Positions 54,923-63,633 of a stretch of DNA of 64,000 bases are shown here, piece after piece. The notes under the pieces are model-generated. The model ran no database searches. It saw only the letters and a program-made list of their open reading frames with translations, and was not told where the DNA came from. The position numbers and the translations under genes are program-made. Source of the DNA: Cercospora beticola (taxonomy: Eukaryota; Ascomycota; Dothideomycetes; Mycosphaerellales; Mycosphaerellaceae); assembly GCF_033473495.1 (NCBI RefSeq), contig NC_088938.1, positions 1 through 64,000 of the forward strand. The letters are read 5' to 3'. Within the stretch, counting starts at the first letter, position 1. The number at the start of each line of letters is the position of its first letter.

Positions 54923-55918
54923 ATGCTGTGTAGCAGTGGTTTACGACTGATTGGTCCCCTGCTTCAACGTGGCAGGTCACGCTTCGCAGTTCTTAGCCCC
55001 ACCAAGCTGAACGGAATTGTCAGTAACCATGTACCGCACCATATTCCATTTGAGCTCAGCATCTCTTTCACACTACAGCAAGACACGGCCGAAGCTGTGG
55101 GTCTAGCGATAGCTCTCGCGGGACTTTTTAATGATGCAATCGAGTGTTTCCAGTACTATTCCATAGGACGAGACTTCAAAGACAGCCTCGCAACAGAGCA
55201 GATCAAGCTGCACAACGCCGAACTGCGCCTCTCACGATGGGGAAAGTCGATTGGGATATCGGGAGACATCCGCGACTCCTCGTCAGTGAGGACACCAGGT
55301 TTGCTCCCTTCTTTCAACGTGCAAAACCTACGTGCCGGGGCGGACAAGCTTGAGCATATCATCGCCCTGCTCAAGAAGGCGAACGTCAAGTCTGCCAAAT
55401 ACTCCGCGGGCCAGGCAGGTAGACCAAGTGGCATTGAGGATAACCCAAGTGCAGTCAGTGGCACTGCAACCAAGCTTCTCACAGATATGCGTCACATCTC
55501 GATCGATCGCATGACCAGACAGTTGAGGACGAAGACGAAGTGGGCGCTCGGTGGCCGCGAGCAGGTACAGCAATTGGTCAGCAGCATTACAGAACAAGTC
55601 AAAGATCTCGAGGACCTATACGCCAGTCCAAGCTCCCCGCGCGACGTTCTGGCAGACGAAGAAGTCAATGGAATCAGCCCGCAACGCGAGACTATTGCTT
55701 TGCTGTCAGAGTCTGCAAGGAGCCGAGAGGTGCAGGATACAATACTTGAAACGGCTCTGAGGAAGAAGTTGGATGAGTTGGCACCTAGCCGAAACACTTT
55801 CTACGCACACTACAACGGGCATAACGATAGCTGTGTGCAGAGTTCACAGATTACGGGCGGTTGTTTCATTATGGGGGCAAAGAGTGCCGAAATCTCGCCT
55901 CCTGGGCAACGGCCGTAG
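54923..55918 (+). CDS. HeLo-domain (HET-s/LopB-like) cell-death effector candidate
   Basis: About 331 residues from the ATG at 54923. From about residue 58, EAVGLAIALAGLFNDAIECFQYYSIGRDF and LKLHNAELRLSRWGKS-type text (here KLHNAELRLSRWGKSIGI) match the HeLo domain. This is the membrane-targeting helical domain of HET-S and related fungal cell-death proteins. The C-terminal tail after LAPSRNTFYAHYNG contains VQSSQITGGCFIMG (55835-55876), similar to the N-terminal motif of the adjacent NLR. HeLo domains normally begin at or near the protein start, so a short first exon ending before the CACTACAG at 55070-55077 may replace the present N-terminus. Expected to act at the plasma membrane when seeded by its NLR partner. 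Confidence 0.78.
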   Translation: MLCSSGLRLIGPLLQRGRSRFAVLSPTKLNGIVSNHVPHHIPFELSISFTLQQDTAEAVGLAIALAGLFNDAIECFQYYSIGRDFKDSLATEQIKLHNAELRLSRWGKSIGISGDIRDSSSVRTPGLLPSFNVQNLRAGADKLEHIIALLKKANVKSAKYSAGQAGRPSGIEDNPSAVSGTATKLLTDMRHISIDRMTRQLRTKTKWALGGREQVQQLVSSITEQVKDLEDLYASPSSPRDVLADEEVNGISPQRETIALLSESARSREVQDTILETALRKKLDELAPSRNTFYAHYNGHNDSCVQSSQITGGCFIMGAKSAEISPPGQRP

Positions 55919-56092
55919 CTAGCAATGGGATCTTCAATTTCTGGCTGAAGACCACTTCGAGACGCCTCTGACGACCCAAACATCATTGGGAAGTAACCTG
56001 ATGACTTCTCAGACTCCTTCTGATACGCAGTATCCTTCACTATCACCTACTGGCGAGGGGTCCCTCAGGCTGACGTGCCCTCTCAATCCAGT

Positions 56093-56293
56093 TTACGGAT
56101 CGAAAATTGGGGAGCTTGCTGGAAGCTGCCAGTCGAGCGTCCAGCCCCGATAAGGCATTGGTCCAGTATAGTCGCACTCATCTCGTATAGCCAGTTCGAA
56201 GAGCATGAGGAATCGGTGCCAAGGTAGTTGCGCGGCAGACTCATGGGCTCCATAGCCGGTGTCGTAGTGTACCCAAGTGAAGCAGTAACATCG
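56093..56293 (-). pseudogene. Tyrosinase fragment (CuA region)
   Basis: Sixty-six in-frame codons read as a tyrosinase central-domain piece: QLPWHRFLMLFELAIRDEC then DYTGPMPY and ASSPIFDP, ending at TAA (56093-56095). The WHR with its following FxxxFE..R.EC pattern is diagnostic. The usual PYWDW reads PYRGW, and neither the first Cu ligands nor the CuB half are found nearby. A splice donor (CCGTAAAC) overlaps the stop, but no continuation is seen downstream. It is most likely a relic. Tyrosinases occur in ustiloxin-type RiPP clusters, which makes it of interest here. Confidence 0.6.
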
Positions 56294-56636
56294 ACTGCAG
56301 CATGAGAGCGAAGTGTCTCACACAAATGCAATCAACTATGCACTGGTATGTGTGCATATGAAGAAAGCTGCGACGCCAAAGCCTACTCGCGGGCTTAGCA
56401 GTCAAGTGACCGTCAATCAAGTACCAGGTTTGAGATATTTCATGGCTGTCAGCAGTCGCAATAGCATCAGCAGCAGCCTGGCTTCGGCCACCGAAACTTG
56501 AGACTAGGCAGGGCGTGCGGTGGGCGCATCGAAAGAAGCGTAGAAGCAAGCAGGTGAATACAGTAACGACCAATTTCACAGCCATACACTTCCCCTGCGA
56601 CGAAATCCAACCCCGTCCCCGAATACTCTCTATCCC
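56294..56636. other. No confident gene
   Basis: A minus-strand frame from 56585 begins MAVKLVVTVFTCLLLRFF, signal-peptide-like, and could be the 5' end of the tyrosinase relic, but no join into the WHR frame was found. Confidence 0.3.
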
Positions 56637-57019
56637 TCACCCTCCCCTTCCCTTTTCCCCCTCAACTCCTTCACCCACCCACAAATGCATCGCTCCACAA
56701 CTCCCCCCAAAATTCTTTTCCTCTTCAATACACGCCACTCTAAAGCGATAGATCTCCTTCGGAGTCGGCAAATAACCACACTCCTCCCTATTATTCTTCG
56801 TATTGACATATGATTTCGCAGCTTTGATAGCGTTACACGAGTCCGTAGTCGTCCATGGGGATTTCCAAGATTTGGCAATTTGCAAGAGCAGCGCCAGTCG
56901 TGGATGATGCTTGAATCGCGGGGGTTAGTAGAAGTGACTGCTGGGGTGGAGGTGGTTTTTAAGTACCTTGTTACCTTTAAGCGTAGTGTAAGTAGAGTGA
57001 GAATGATCGGCGGTTTCAT
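56637..57019 (-). CDS. Possible small secreted Cys-containing protein
   Basis: Two proposed exons (57019-56975, 56909-56637) with a 65-bp intron (GTAACA donor, TACTAAC branch, AAG acceptor) give 105 residues. The N-terminus is hydrophobic (PPIILTLLTL). Exon 2 has four Cys in a compact context (DSCNAIKAAKSYVN, EECGYLPTPKEIYRFRVACIEE, GGSCGAMHLW). The size and Cys pattern suit a secreted effector-type protein. The acceptor is weak and no family is recognised. Confidence 0.35.
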
Positions 57020-57854
57020 GATAGGGTGCGGATTCCACGCGGGCTTTTTGGGGTAGGTTAGGAATCGCTCTTGGGATAGTTGGGATGAGCACTTTGCAGA
57101 GAGCATGCCGTATTTTGGAACATGCCACGATCGGAAGCTTGATTAAAAAAAGAACTGTGTAGACGAAAACGAAAGAAGACGGACGATTGAGAGTTCGTGT
57201 CCGACTGCATTCGTATGTCGCTATGTCCAGCAGAAGTTGGGAACTCTTTCATTCGGGGCCGGCCAAAGGGTCTCCGTTGCGTATTCGACCAGCAGCAGTA
57301 TATTCTTGCAATAGCAGTTTTGGGTCTTCTCCGGGAGGTCTTGATCTTGGTGCGTGAAATGCCACCCCCGTCTCACGTTGCCGTCCTGCTCGCGAGAATA
57401 TATTCGTGTCTGCATAACAATTGCTTTTCTTGTAGTAGCGAGATCGATCAAACTTCATTCCGAAGTCTCGTCAAAGTGCGTGTTGGGGTTTTCTCTCCCT
57501 AGTCAGTCTTTACCCCTCTCCTTGGGGCTCGCATTATTCTGCTTGTGAAGCTGCAAACTGCGCCCCACGCGCTGGAGTGGGGTTCAGACACGATATACCA
57601 GAACACCAACAGCGATGTACTGTTGGCATTGGCTGTTAACCTCATTCCCAACGCGACGCTCTAGGCAAAGAAAGCCCTACCGGGGGTCGGTGAATGAAAA
57701 CCATCACATCCGCATGAACTGAGAACCTCAGACAATTGTAGTCTCTTTGAAATCAGCAATTCGCATTTGCATTTCCATATCACGACATTCTACCCTGCGA
57801 GATCTCCAAATCATCGCTGTTTCCACCAAGACCGTAGTCCACGTCCACCATACT
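57020..57854. other. Intergenic, no gene seen
   Basis: 835 bp between the small secreted candidate and the 3' end of the CPS gene; short frames only. Confidence 0.45.
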
Positions 57855-59360
57855 CTACAAAGGCTTTCCACCAATGAAATCACTCCACCTCCTCACCTCC
57901 TTGGGAATACCTTCCTTCTTTGGCAACTTCTCACTCATACACTGCGCAAACAAAACGGCAGTCCTTGGCTCCATGAAAAGCGGATGACCAAAGTCCACAG
58001 CATTGCGACGCATGACATAATCCTCATCGGTCATACTGCTAGCCCTCCTCTTGGCCAAGTTGAAAACACCACGAATATCATACTTCTCAAAGACCTGTCG
58101 AAGTTCCTGCTTGTTGTCCTTGGGGAACTCAATGACTTCGACATTGACAGATCCATCCTTGGAAGTGCTCTCAAGGTGCTTCTTGATTTCGTGGTTGGCA
58201 GCGTAGAGCTTGTAGCCGAGAGGGTTGAGGTAGTCGACAATCTTGCCGAGGTCTTCGGTTTGAGTGTCACCACCGAAGAGGAGACCCTCACCAGGTTGAG
58301 GAACACGGAAGTTCATCATACTTTGTACAGCAGTCCAGTAGGCCTCAACGAGATCAGTACCGAAGCAAGCCATCTCACCAGTGGAAGACATCTCGACGCC
58401 AAGGTATGGGTCAGCACCAGCGAGACGAGTCCAAGCGAATTGAGGAACCTTGACGGCGAGGTAGTCGCGCTGGACCTCCATGAGATCGACGGGCTCTGGA
58501 ACATCCTTGCCGAGAAGGGCACGAGTGGCGACATCAATGAAGTTGGTTCCGAGGACCTTGCTGACGAATGGGAAGGAACGAGAGGCACGCAGGTTGCACT
58601 CGATGACCTTGAGGAGTGGCTCACCACCCTCTGGGTTCGCAGCAGAGATGATTTGCATGTTGAAAGGACCAGTAATCGACCAAGCCTTGGCGACCTTTTG
58701 AGCGATCTCCTTGACACGCTCGATAGTGCGCTTTGGCAGGTTGGCAGGAGGAAGGATCAAAGAAGCGTCACCAGAGTGGACACCAGCGTTCTCGACGTGC
58801 TCAGACACCGCGTGAACGAGTAACTTTCCATCGTGTGCCACACCATCGCAGTCGATTTCCTGAGCGCCCTCAATGAACTTGGTGATAACAACTGGGTGGT
58901 CACCGCTGACTTGGCTGGCCGCAAGAAGCTTCTCCTCGAGCTCTTCTTCAGAGCGGATAACAGTCATGGCCGCACCAGAAAGGACGTAAGATGGACGGAC
59001 AAGGACCGGGTAGCCAACCTGTTCAGCGAATGCCTTGGCATCGTTGTAGTTGGTGAGTTCCTTCCAGGCAGGCTGATCCACTCCGATAGATTCCAAGATT
59101 TGCGAGAACTTCTGCCTGTCTTCGGCCTTGTCGATATCCTCGGGGTTGGTACCAAGCACCTTGGCCTTGCCAGTTTCCTGGAGCTTGAGGGCAATGTTCT
59201 GTGGCAGCTGGCCGCCCACAGAGACCACAACGCCGGAAGCACATTCCATTTCGTAGATATCCATGACACGTTCGTAGCTGAGCTCTTCAAAGTAGAGACG
59301 GTCGGGAACGTCGAAGTCTGTGCTGTACGTCTCGGGATTAAACGGCACGGTTGTTAGCAT
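57855..59360 (-). CDS. Carbamoyl-phosphate synthase large chain, C-terminal part
   Basis: Continues the CPS large chain from the conserved NPETYSTDFDVPDRLYFEEL to the C-terminus (about 496 family residues). It holds the rest of the second ATP-grasp domain (PVLVRPSYVLSGAAMTVI, EIDCDGVAHDGK, VIECNLRASRSFPFVSK) and the allosteric MGS-like domain at the end. The first family residues abut an in-frame ATG (59360; MLTTVP then FNPET). No AG dinucleotide lies in the roughly 50 bp before NPET, so a normal intron acceptor is missing. A CT-rich stretch precedes the ATG as in fungal leaders. Either this half is translated separately from 59360, or a non-canonical acceptor joins it to the upstream half. 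The reaction (second phosphorylation, carbamoyl phosphate release) needs both halves. Confidence 0.88.
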   Translation of the reverse strand: MLTTVPFNPETYSTDFDVPDRLYFEELSYERVMDIYEMECASGVVVSVGGQLPQNIALKLQETGKAKVLGTNPEDIDKAEDRQKFSQILESIGVDQPAWKELTNYNDAKAFAEQVGYPVLVRPSYVLSGAAMTVIRSEEELEEKLLAASQVSGDHPVVITKFIEGAQEIDCDGVAHDGKLLVHAVSEHVENAGVHSGDASLILPPANLPKRTIERVKEIAQKVAKAWSITGPFNMQIISAANPEGGEPLLKVIECNLRASRSFPFVSKVLGTNFIDVATRALLGKDVPEPVDLMEVQRDYLAVKVPQFAWTRLAGADPYLGVEMSSTGEMACFGTDLVEAYWTAVQSMMNFRVPQPGEGLLFGGDTQTEDLGKIVDYLNPLGYKLYAANHEIKKHLESTSKDGSVNVEVIEFPKDNKQELRQVFEKYDIRGVFNLAKRRASSMTDEDYVMRRNAVDFGHPLFMEPRTAVLFAQCMSEKLPKKEGIPKEVRRWSDFIGGKPL

Positions 59361-59755
59361 GGGTACAACAAGTGTAAGATGGGTACAAGTATCAAGTGTT
59401 TGTGTGAGTGAAGTGAAGAAAAAGTGAAAATCATTAGTGCCTCCGACGGTCTCTCCCTCGCCAGCTATGTCTCTAGTGACGCTCATGACCAGACAGATCG
59501 GCAGTTATTCAGAAAAAGATGAACCCAGATGAAGATATTCCATGTGGTTGCCAGTGTCTCCGACATTCCCGCCAGCCCATCCATGCCCGGAGTCACCTCC
59601 ATGACCAGGCACAGACGCAAGCGTGCAGAGAAAGGTGGAGATTGTCCAGAATGATGCGCAGGAATGTGTTGCTCAGATGCATTGCATGCATCGTGTAAGA
59701 CGTTGGACAGTGGACAGTGTCCAGGTGTTGAGCAGTGTAGTCGTGACTGGTATAT

Positions 59756-59778
59756 CGTGTAACACGTTGAAGAGTGTC
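59756..59778. repeat. Direct repeat, left copy (nested gene flank)
   Basis: CGTGTAACACGTTGAAGAGT then GTC. It matches the copy at 61046-61068 at 20 of 23 positions in the same orientation. It ends 3 bp before the stop codon of the nested gene. Confidence 0.6.
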
Positions 59779-59781
59779 GAC

Positions 59782-60936
59782 TCATTCAGCCTGGTTGAAA
59801 GAGTCGTCGTCGTCCTCATCCTCAGCTTGCTCGGCAGCCTCAGCGGCAGCCTTGAGCTTCTCCTGGTGACCGTTCGTCTTGCAGTGACGAGTGAAGTTGC
59901 TCTTGTTGGCGGACGGCATATTGCAAAGACCGCAGAAGAATGGTGACAGGTGCTTGTTCAGCATTCTCTCGTGCTTGTCGGACACCATGTGGTCATCGTA
60001 GACCTGCTTGGATTGGAAAGCGATACTGCAGTCGTCGCACCAGTACTTCTTCGCTGCAATGTCTCTCTTAATACGGGCTCGCTGGGTATCGGCATGCATC
60101 TTGGGATTGAGCTTGCGTGATTTCTGAACGCGGCGAACTGAGGCATCCATGTAGTCGGAGTAGTTGGTTTCCATCTGCTTGTGATGCCAGTTGGTAGCAT
60201 TCTCCGCCTTCAGTTTGATGCGTTTGGCCTCACGTGTCTCGCCGAGTGCCTCGAGTTCTTCTTGTGTAAGGTCAAAGTCGCCGCGGATGCCTTCATCGAG
60301 TGCGCTGTGTGAACATAGACCGTTATACTCCAGACTGTGGCGGTCCCACGGGCAAATATGAGACAGGCCGAAATCTCGCCCGCGGCGCTTAAATGCCCAG
60401 AAGACGTAGGAGAAGACAGCTTCGAACCCAATTATAAAGAGGCGGTATAGTGGGACGAGGATAAAGATTGGTCTTGGTATCCAGCAAAGCATGCCCTTGT
60501 GTATAATGACGAAACCCGCGTCGAGAGAAGCTGCGACGTAGCGCGGGAGAAGAAGGAAGTTATCGTATTGTTGCATACGCTGTCGTGCACCCTGTTCAAA
60601 GGACGTCGCGGATCCGATGTAGACTCTGAAGCGCCTGCCGGGTTTGTACAGAACGAGCAAGTAGCAAGACCAGATATCCTTCAGAAAGTCTTCATTGGTC
60701 GGGAGAGTCTTGAAGAAGTCGACGGTAGGCAAATTGGGTCCAACGAGTAACTCGTACAGGCCAGGTGCAAAGGTCATGCCAGTAGTCTGGGCAGCAGCTT
60801 GGACACTGTCTAGGCTTGTGAAGTAATGATCAAAGAGCGGGTTCTTGTGTGCCATGTCCGTGCCTGTGAGTACGCCGAAGAACATGTTGCACATGAGCAG
60901 GAGCATTGCCGCAACTGTGGCGGTGGTGCCAGCCAT
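59782..60936 (-). CDS. GIY-YIG-like and zinc-finger protein nested in the CPS gene
   Basis: An intronless frame of 384 residues from ATG at 60936 (good CCAACATGG context). A hydrophobic N-terminus (VAAMLLLMCNMFFGVLTG) is followed near residue 90 by SCYLLVLYKPGRRFRVYIGS and a downstream Arg (QGARQRMQQYD), the pattern of a GIY-YIG nuclease core with YIG intact and GIY degenerate. A second hydrophobic stretch and the conserved-looking CPWDRHSLEYNGLCSHS follow. Two U1-like C2H2 fingers end the protein (CDDCSIAFQSKQVYDDHMVSDKH and CGLCNMPSANKSNFTRHCKTNGH), then an acidic tail. I recall similar multi-copy proteins in Pezizomycotina but no assigned function. Its place inside a housekeeping gene suggests a homing or selfish element, an inference. 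Confidence 0.75.
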   Translation of the reverse strand: MAGTTATVAAMLLLMCNMFFGVLTGTDMAHKNPLFDHYFTSLDSVQAAAQTTGMTFAPGLYELLVGPNLPTVDFFKTLPTNEDFLKDIWSCYLLVLYKPGRRFRVYIGSATSFEQGARQRMQQYDNFLLLPRYVAASLDAGFVIIHKGMLCWIPRPIFILVPLYRLFIIGFEAVFSYVFWAFKRRGRDFGLSHICPWDRHSLEYNGLCSHSALDEGIRGDFDLTQEELEALGETREAKRIKLKAENATNWHHKQMETNYSDYMDASVRRVQKSRKLNPKMHADTQRARIKRDIAAKKYWCDDCSIAFQSKQVYDDHMVSDKHERMLNKHLSPFFCGLCNMPSANKSNFTRHCKTNGHQEKLKAAAEAAEQAEDEDDDDSFNQAE

Positions 60937-61045
60937 GTTGGCGGCAGTAGATTGATTGGAGCTGTGCAACGTGTTAGACGTTTCAGCCAGGCGGAAAAGA
61001 GCGCTCTGTCCTTACTCACCTTGAAACGAGTGTATCTGCGCTCAA

Positions 61046-61068
61046 CGTGTGACACGTTGGATAGTGTC
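61046..61068. repeat. Direct repeat, right copy (nested gene flank)
   Basis: CGTGTGACACGTTGGATAGT then GTC, same orientation as the copy at 59756-59778. A partial third copy with ACGTTGGACAGTG lies at 59699-59712. Confidence 0.6.
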
Positions 61069-61602
61069 CGGCGCTGCGCAGCGCGCTGTATTGATCTTGT
61101 GGCGAGTGTGCGGCGACGGTGGGATGGTGGTGGAGGGAGGTGGTGGTGGATGTGCGACGACAAGTCCGCGAGAAGAGCGTCAGGGTGGAGGTACAGGACC
61201 ACCCACCACCTTCCTGCCATGTTGTGGAAGGTGCTCCAGGCAGAAACCTAGTGAGGGAAGGCACGTCGCGGAAAGTGCGCCTTGGTCCATGGTCCAGTTC
61301 ATCCAGTGAGCGAAGTCACGTCTGGCAGGTGCTCCGAGCAAATATTCCGGCAGGTGGCGGGAGAGACGTCGGAGACAGCGTGCACAGTGGGTTATGGGCT
61401 AAGTGAGGGATTTGGGGGTGGGGTGTCAACTGAGGATGGACTGGATACTCGGTCGCCAGAAGGAATGCCTTTCTCCGAGGACAGAAGTGTTTTTCTGCTC
61501 ACCATGTCGCCACCAGGCACAAATGCGAAGTGGAAACACGACGAATCGGAGATGAGACAACCATCTAGCGACGACGAGTAGAAAACGAAATAGTGTACTC
61601 AC

Positions 61603-63633
61603 GTTAATCATAATCGTCCTCTTGCCCTGCTCCTTTAGCGAGAGCGTAGCGTTCACAGCACACCAATCGAACTCAACCGAGCTTCCAATACGGTAAACAC
61701 CAGATCCAAGAACGATAATTCCCTTGTCGTCGAAAGTTACATCGTGGCTGGAAGCATTGTAAGTCGTGTAGAGGTAGTTAGTGTCAGCCGGGAATTCAGC
61801 AGCCAGAGTATCAATTCGCTTAACCCAAGGCTTGAGGCCAAAGTTCTTGCGGCGGGCACGAACTTCGTCTTCAGTAGAGTTGACAGCGCGAGCGATCTGC
61901 TTGTCGCTGAAACCTTGCTTCTTAGCCTTGAGCATGAGTTCCTTCTTGACGCCGAAGAGAGATCCGATGGCTTCGAGTTCCTTGGTGGTGTCGACGATGT
62001 TTTGAATCTTGTACAGGAACCACTTGTCAATCTTGCTGAGATCGTGCACCTTGTCGACAGAGTAACCCTCGTGGAGCATAGCTTGACCAACAGCGAGCCA
62101 GCGGCGATCGGTGGGGTTCTTGAGCACTTCATCCAGATCCTCGAACTTGTCACCCTGGAGACCATCGAACTTGGGATCGACTTGACGAATAGCCTTTTGG
62201 AAAGATTCCTCAAAGGTACGACCGATAGCCATGACCTCACCGATAGACTTCATGGAAGAGCCAATGTTGCGGTTGACATTCTGAAACTTGACCAAATCCC
62301 AGCGAGGAATCTTGGTAACGATGTAATCCAGCGAAGGTTCGAAGTTGGCAGTGGTGGTGCGAGTGACGGCATTGGGCAGTTCAGGCAGAGTGTGACCGAG
62401 ACCGATCTTCGCAGCAGTGTATGCCAGAGGGTACCCAGTAGCCTTGGAAGCGAGAGCAGAGGAACGAGAGAGACGGGCGTTGACCTCGATGACCCTGTAG
62501 TCGAGTCCATCGGGCTGGAGAGCGTACTGAACGTTACATTCTCCAACCACACCCAAGTGACGAATGATCTTGATAGCAGCAGTTCGCAGCATGTGGTACT
62601 CCTCATCGCTCAGCGTTTGAGAAGGCGAGACGACGATGGAGTCACCAGTGTGCACCCCCAGAGGGTCGAAGTTCTCCATGTTGCAGACCGTGATACAGTT
62701 GTCCGAAGCGTCTCGCACGACCTCGTACTCAGCCTCTTTCCAGCCCTTGAGAGATTTCTCAACCAAGATCTGAGGAGACAGAGTCAGAGAGCGAGCAGCC
62801 ATGTTTCGAAGCTCTTCTGGGTTGTCGGCGAAACCTGAACCGAGACCACCAAGTGCGAAAGCAGCTCGCACAATGATGGGGTATCCGACTTCCTCAGCAG
62901 CCTTGAGAGCATCCTCGACAGTCTCGACGGCAATACTCTCGGCAATGGGGATGTTGATTTCCTTGAGGGCCTTCGCGAACAAGTCACGATCCTCGGAAGT
63001 CTTCAGCGTCTGCACGCTTGTGCCGAGCACCTTGACGCCGTATCTCTCGAAGATTCCCATCTCATCCATCTTCACACCCAAATTGAGGGCGGTCTGACCA
63101 CCAAAGGACAGGAAAATGCCATCTGGCCTCTCTTTCTCGATCACGTAGGTGACATATTCGGGTGTGACTGGGAGGTAGTAGACCTCGTCGGCGAGCACGT
63201 GGGAGGTCTGGATGGTAGCGATGTTGGGGTTGATGAGCACGGACTTGATGCCGGCTTCTTTGAGAGCTTTGAGAGCTTGCGAGCCGGAGTAGTCGAACTC
63301 GCCGGCCTGGCCAATGGAGAGACCTCCAGAGCCGATGACGAGGACTTTGTTAACATCGACGAGGTCTTGTCCGCCGGCGATAGCGCCGCTCTCGAGGTAT
63401 GCTTTGGCATTGGGTGCCACGTCGGCCTTGCTGGCAGCGCGTTTGGCGGAGCGGGCAAAGCTGCGGACCTGAGTCTGCGCGTGCTTCGCAGCTGGCTGTT
63501 TGGCTGTGCAGCGTGCAACAGGCTTGGTGGTAAGGGTTCGTCGAGCTATGCGGGGAGCATTTTGCTTGATGGAGGAGTGGAAGAGGTCGTGGTGCAGCTG
63601 GCGGGCGAATCGCCCACTGACAGCGGCGGCCAT
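61603..63633 (-). CDS. Carbamoyl-phosphate synthase large chain, N-terminal part (mitochondrial, arginine-type)
   Basis: 677 codons from ATG at 63633 (CCGCCATGG context) to the donor after TIMIN. The first 75 residues are Arg/Ala/Ser-rich with few acids, a mitochondrial presequence, which marks the arginine-pathway enzyme rather than the URA2 fusion. The carboxyphosphate ATP-grasp domain follows ([71 protein letters not shown]), then the oligomerisation domain. The start of the second synthetase unit is last ([20 protein letters not shown]). The frame runs on for about 60 unrelated residues if unspliced. With the downstream half it totals about 1170 residues, normal for fungal CPS. It makes carbamoyl phosphate with the glutaminase small chain. 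Confidence 0.93.

Larger units (their letters stand above)
59361..61602 (-). mobile_element. 2.24-kb insertion/intron interrupting the CPS gene, with nested gene
   Basis: The segment falls exactly between the conserved CPS residues TIMIN and NPET. Its upstream end is a perfect donor (AAC then GTGAGT at 61602). Its downstream end has a CTAAC branch-like site but no AG acceptor. It holds one same-strand gene (59782-60936). Near-identical direct repeats lie around that gene (59756-59778 and 61046-61068, 20 of 23 bases equal). An imperfect inverted pair is found further out (59555-59573 and 61356-61377, sharing GGCGGGA and TCGGAGACA). A mobile intron or homing-type element is an inference from the nested protein and the insertion site. 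Confidence 0.5.

Noticed and set aside
59361..61602. Intein inside the CPS protein
   Set aside because: The insert is not open in the CPS frame and shows no intein splice blocks (N-terminal Cys/Ser, terminal His-Asn).
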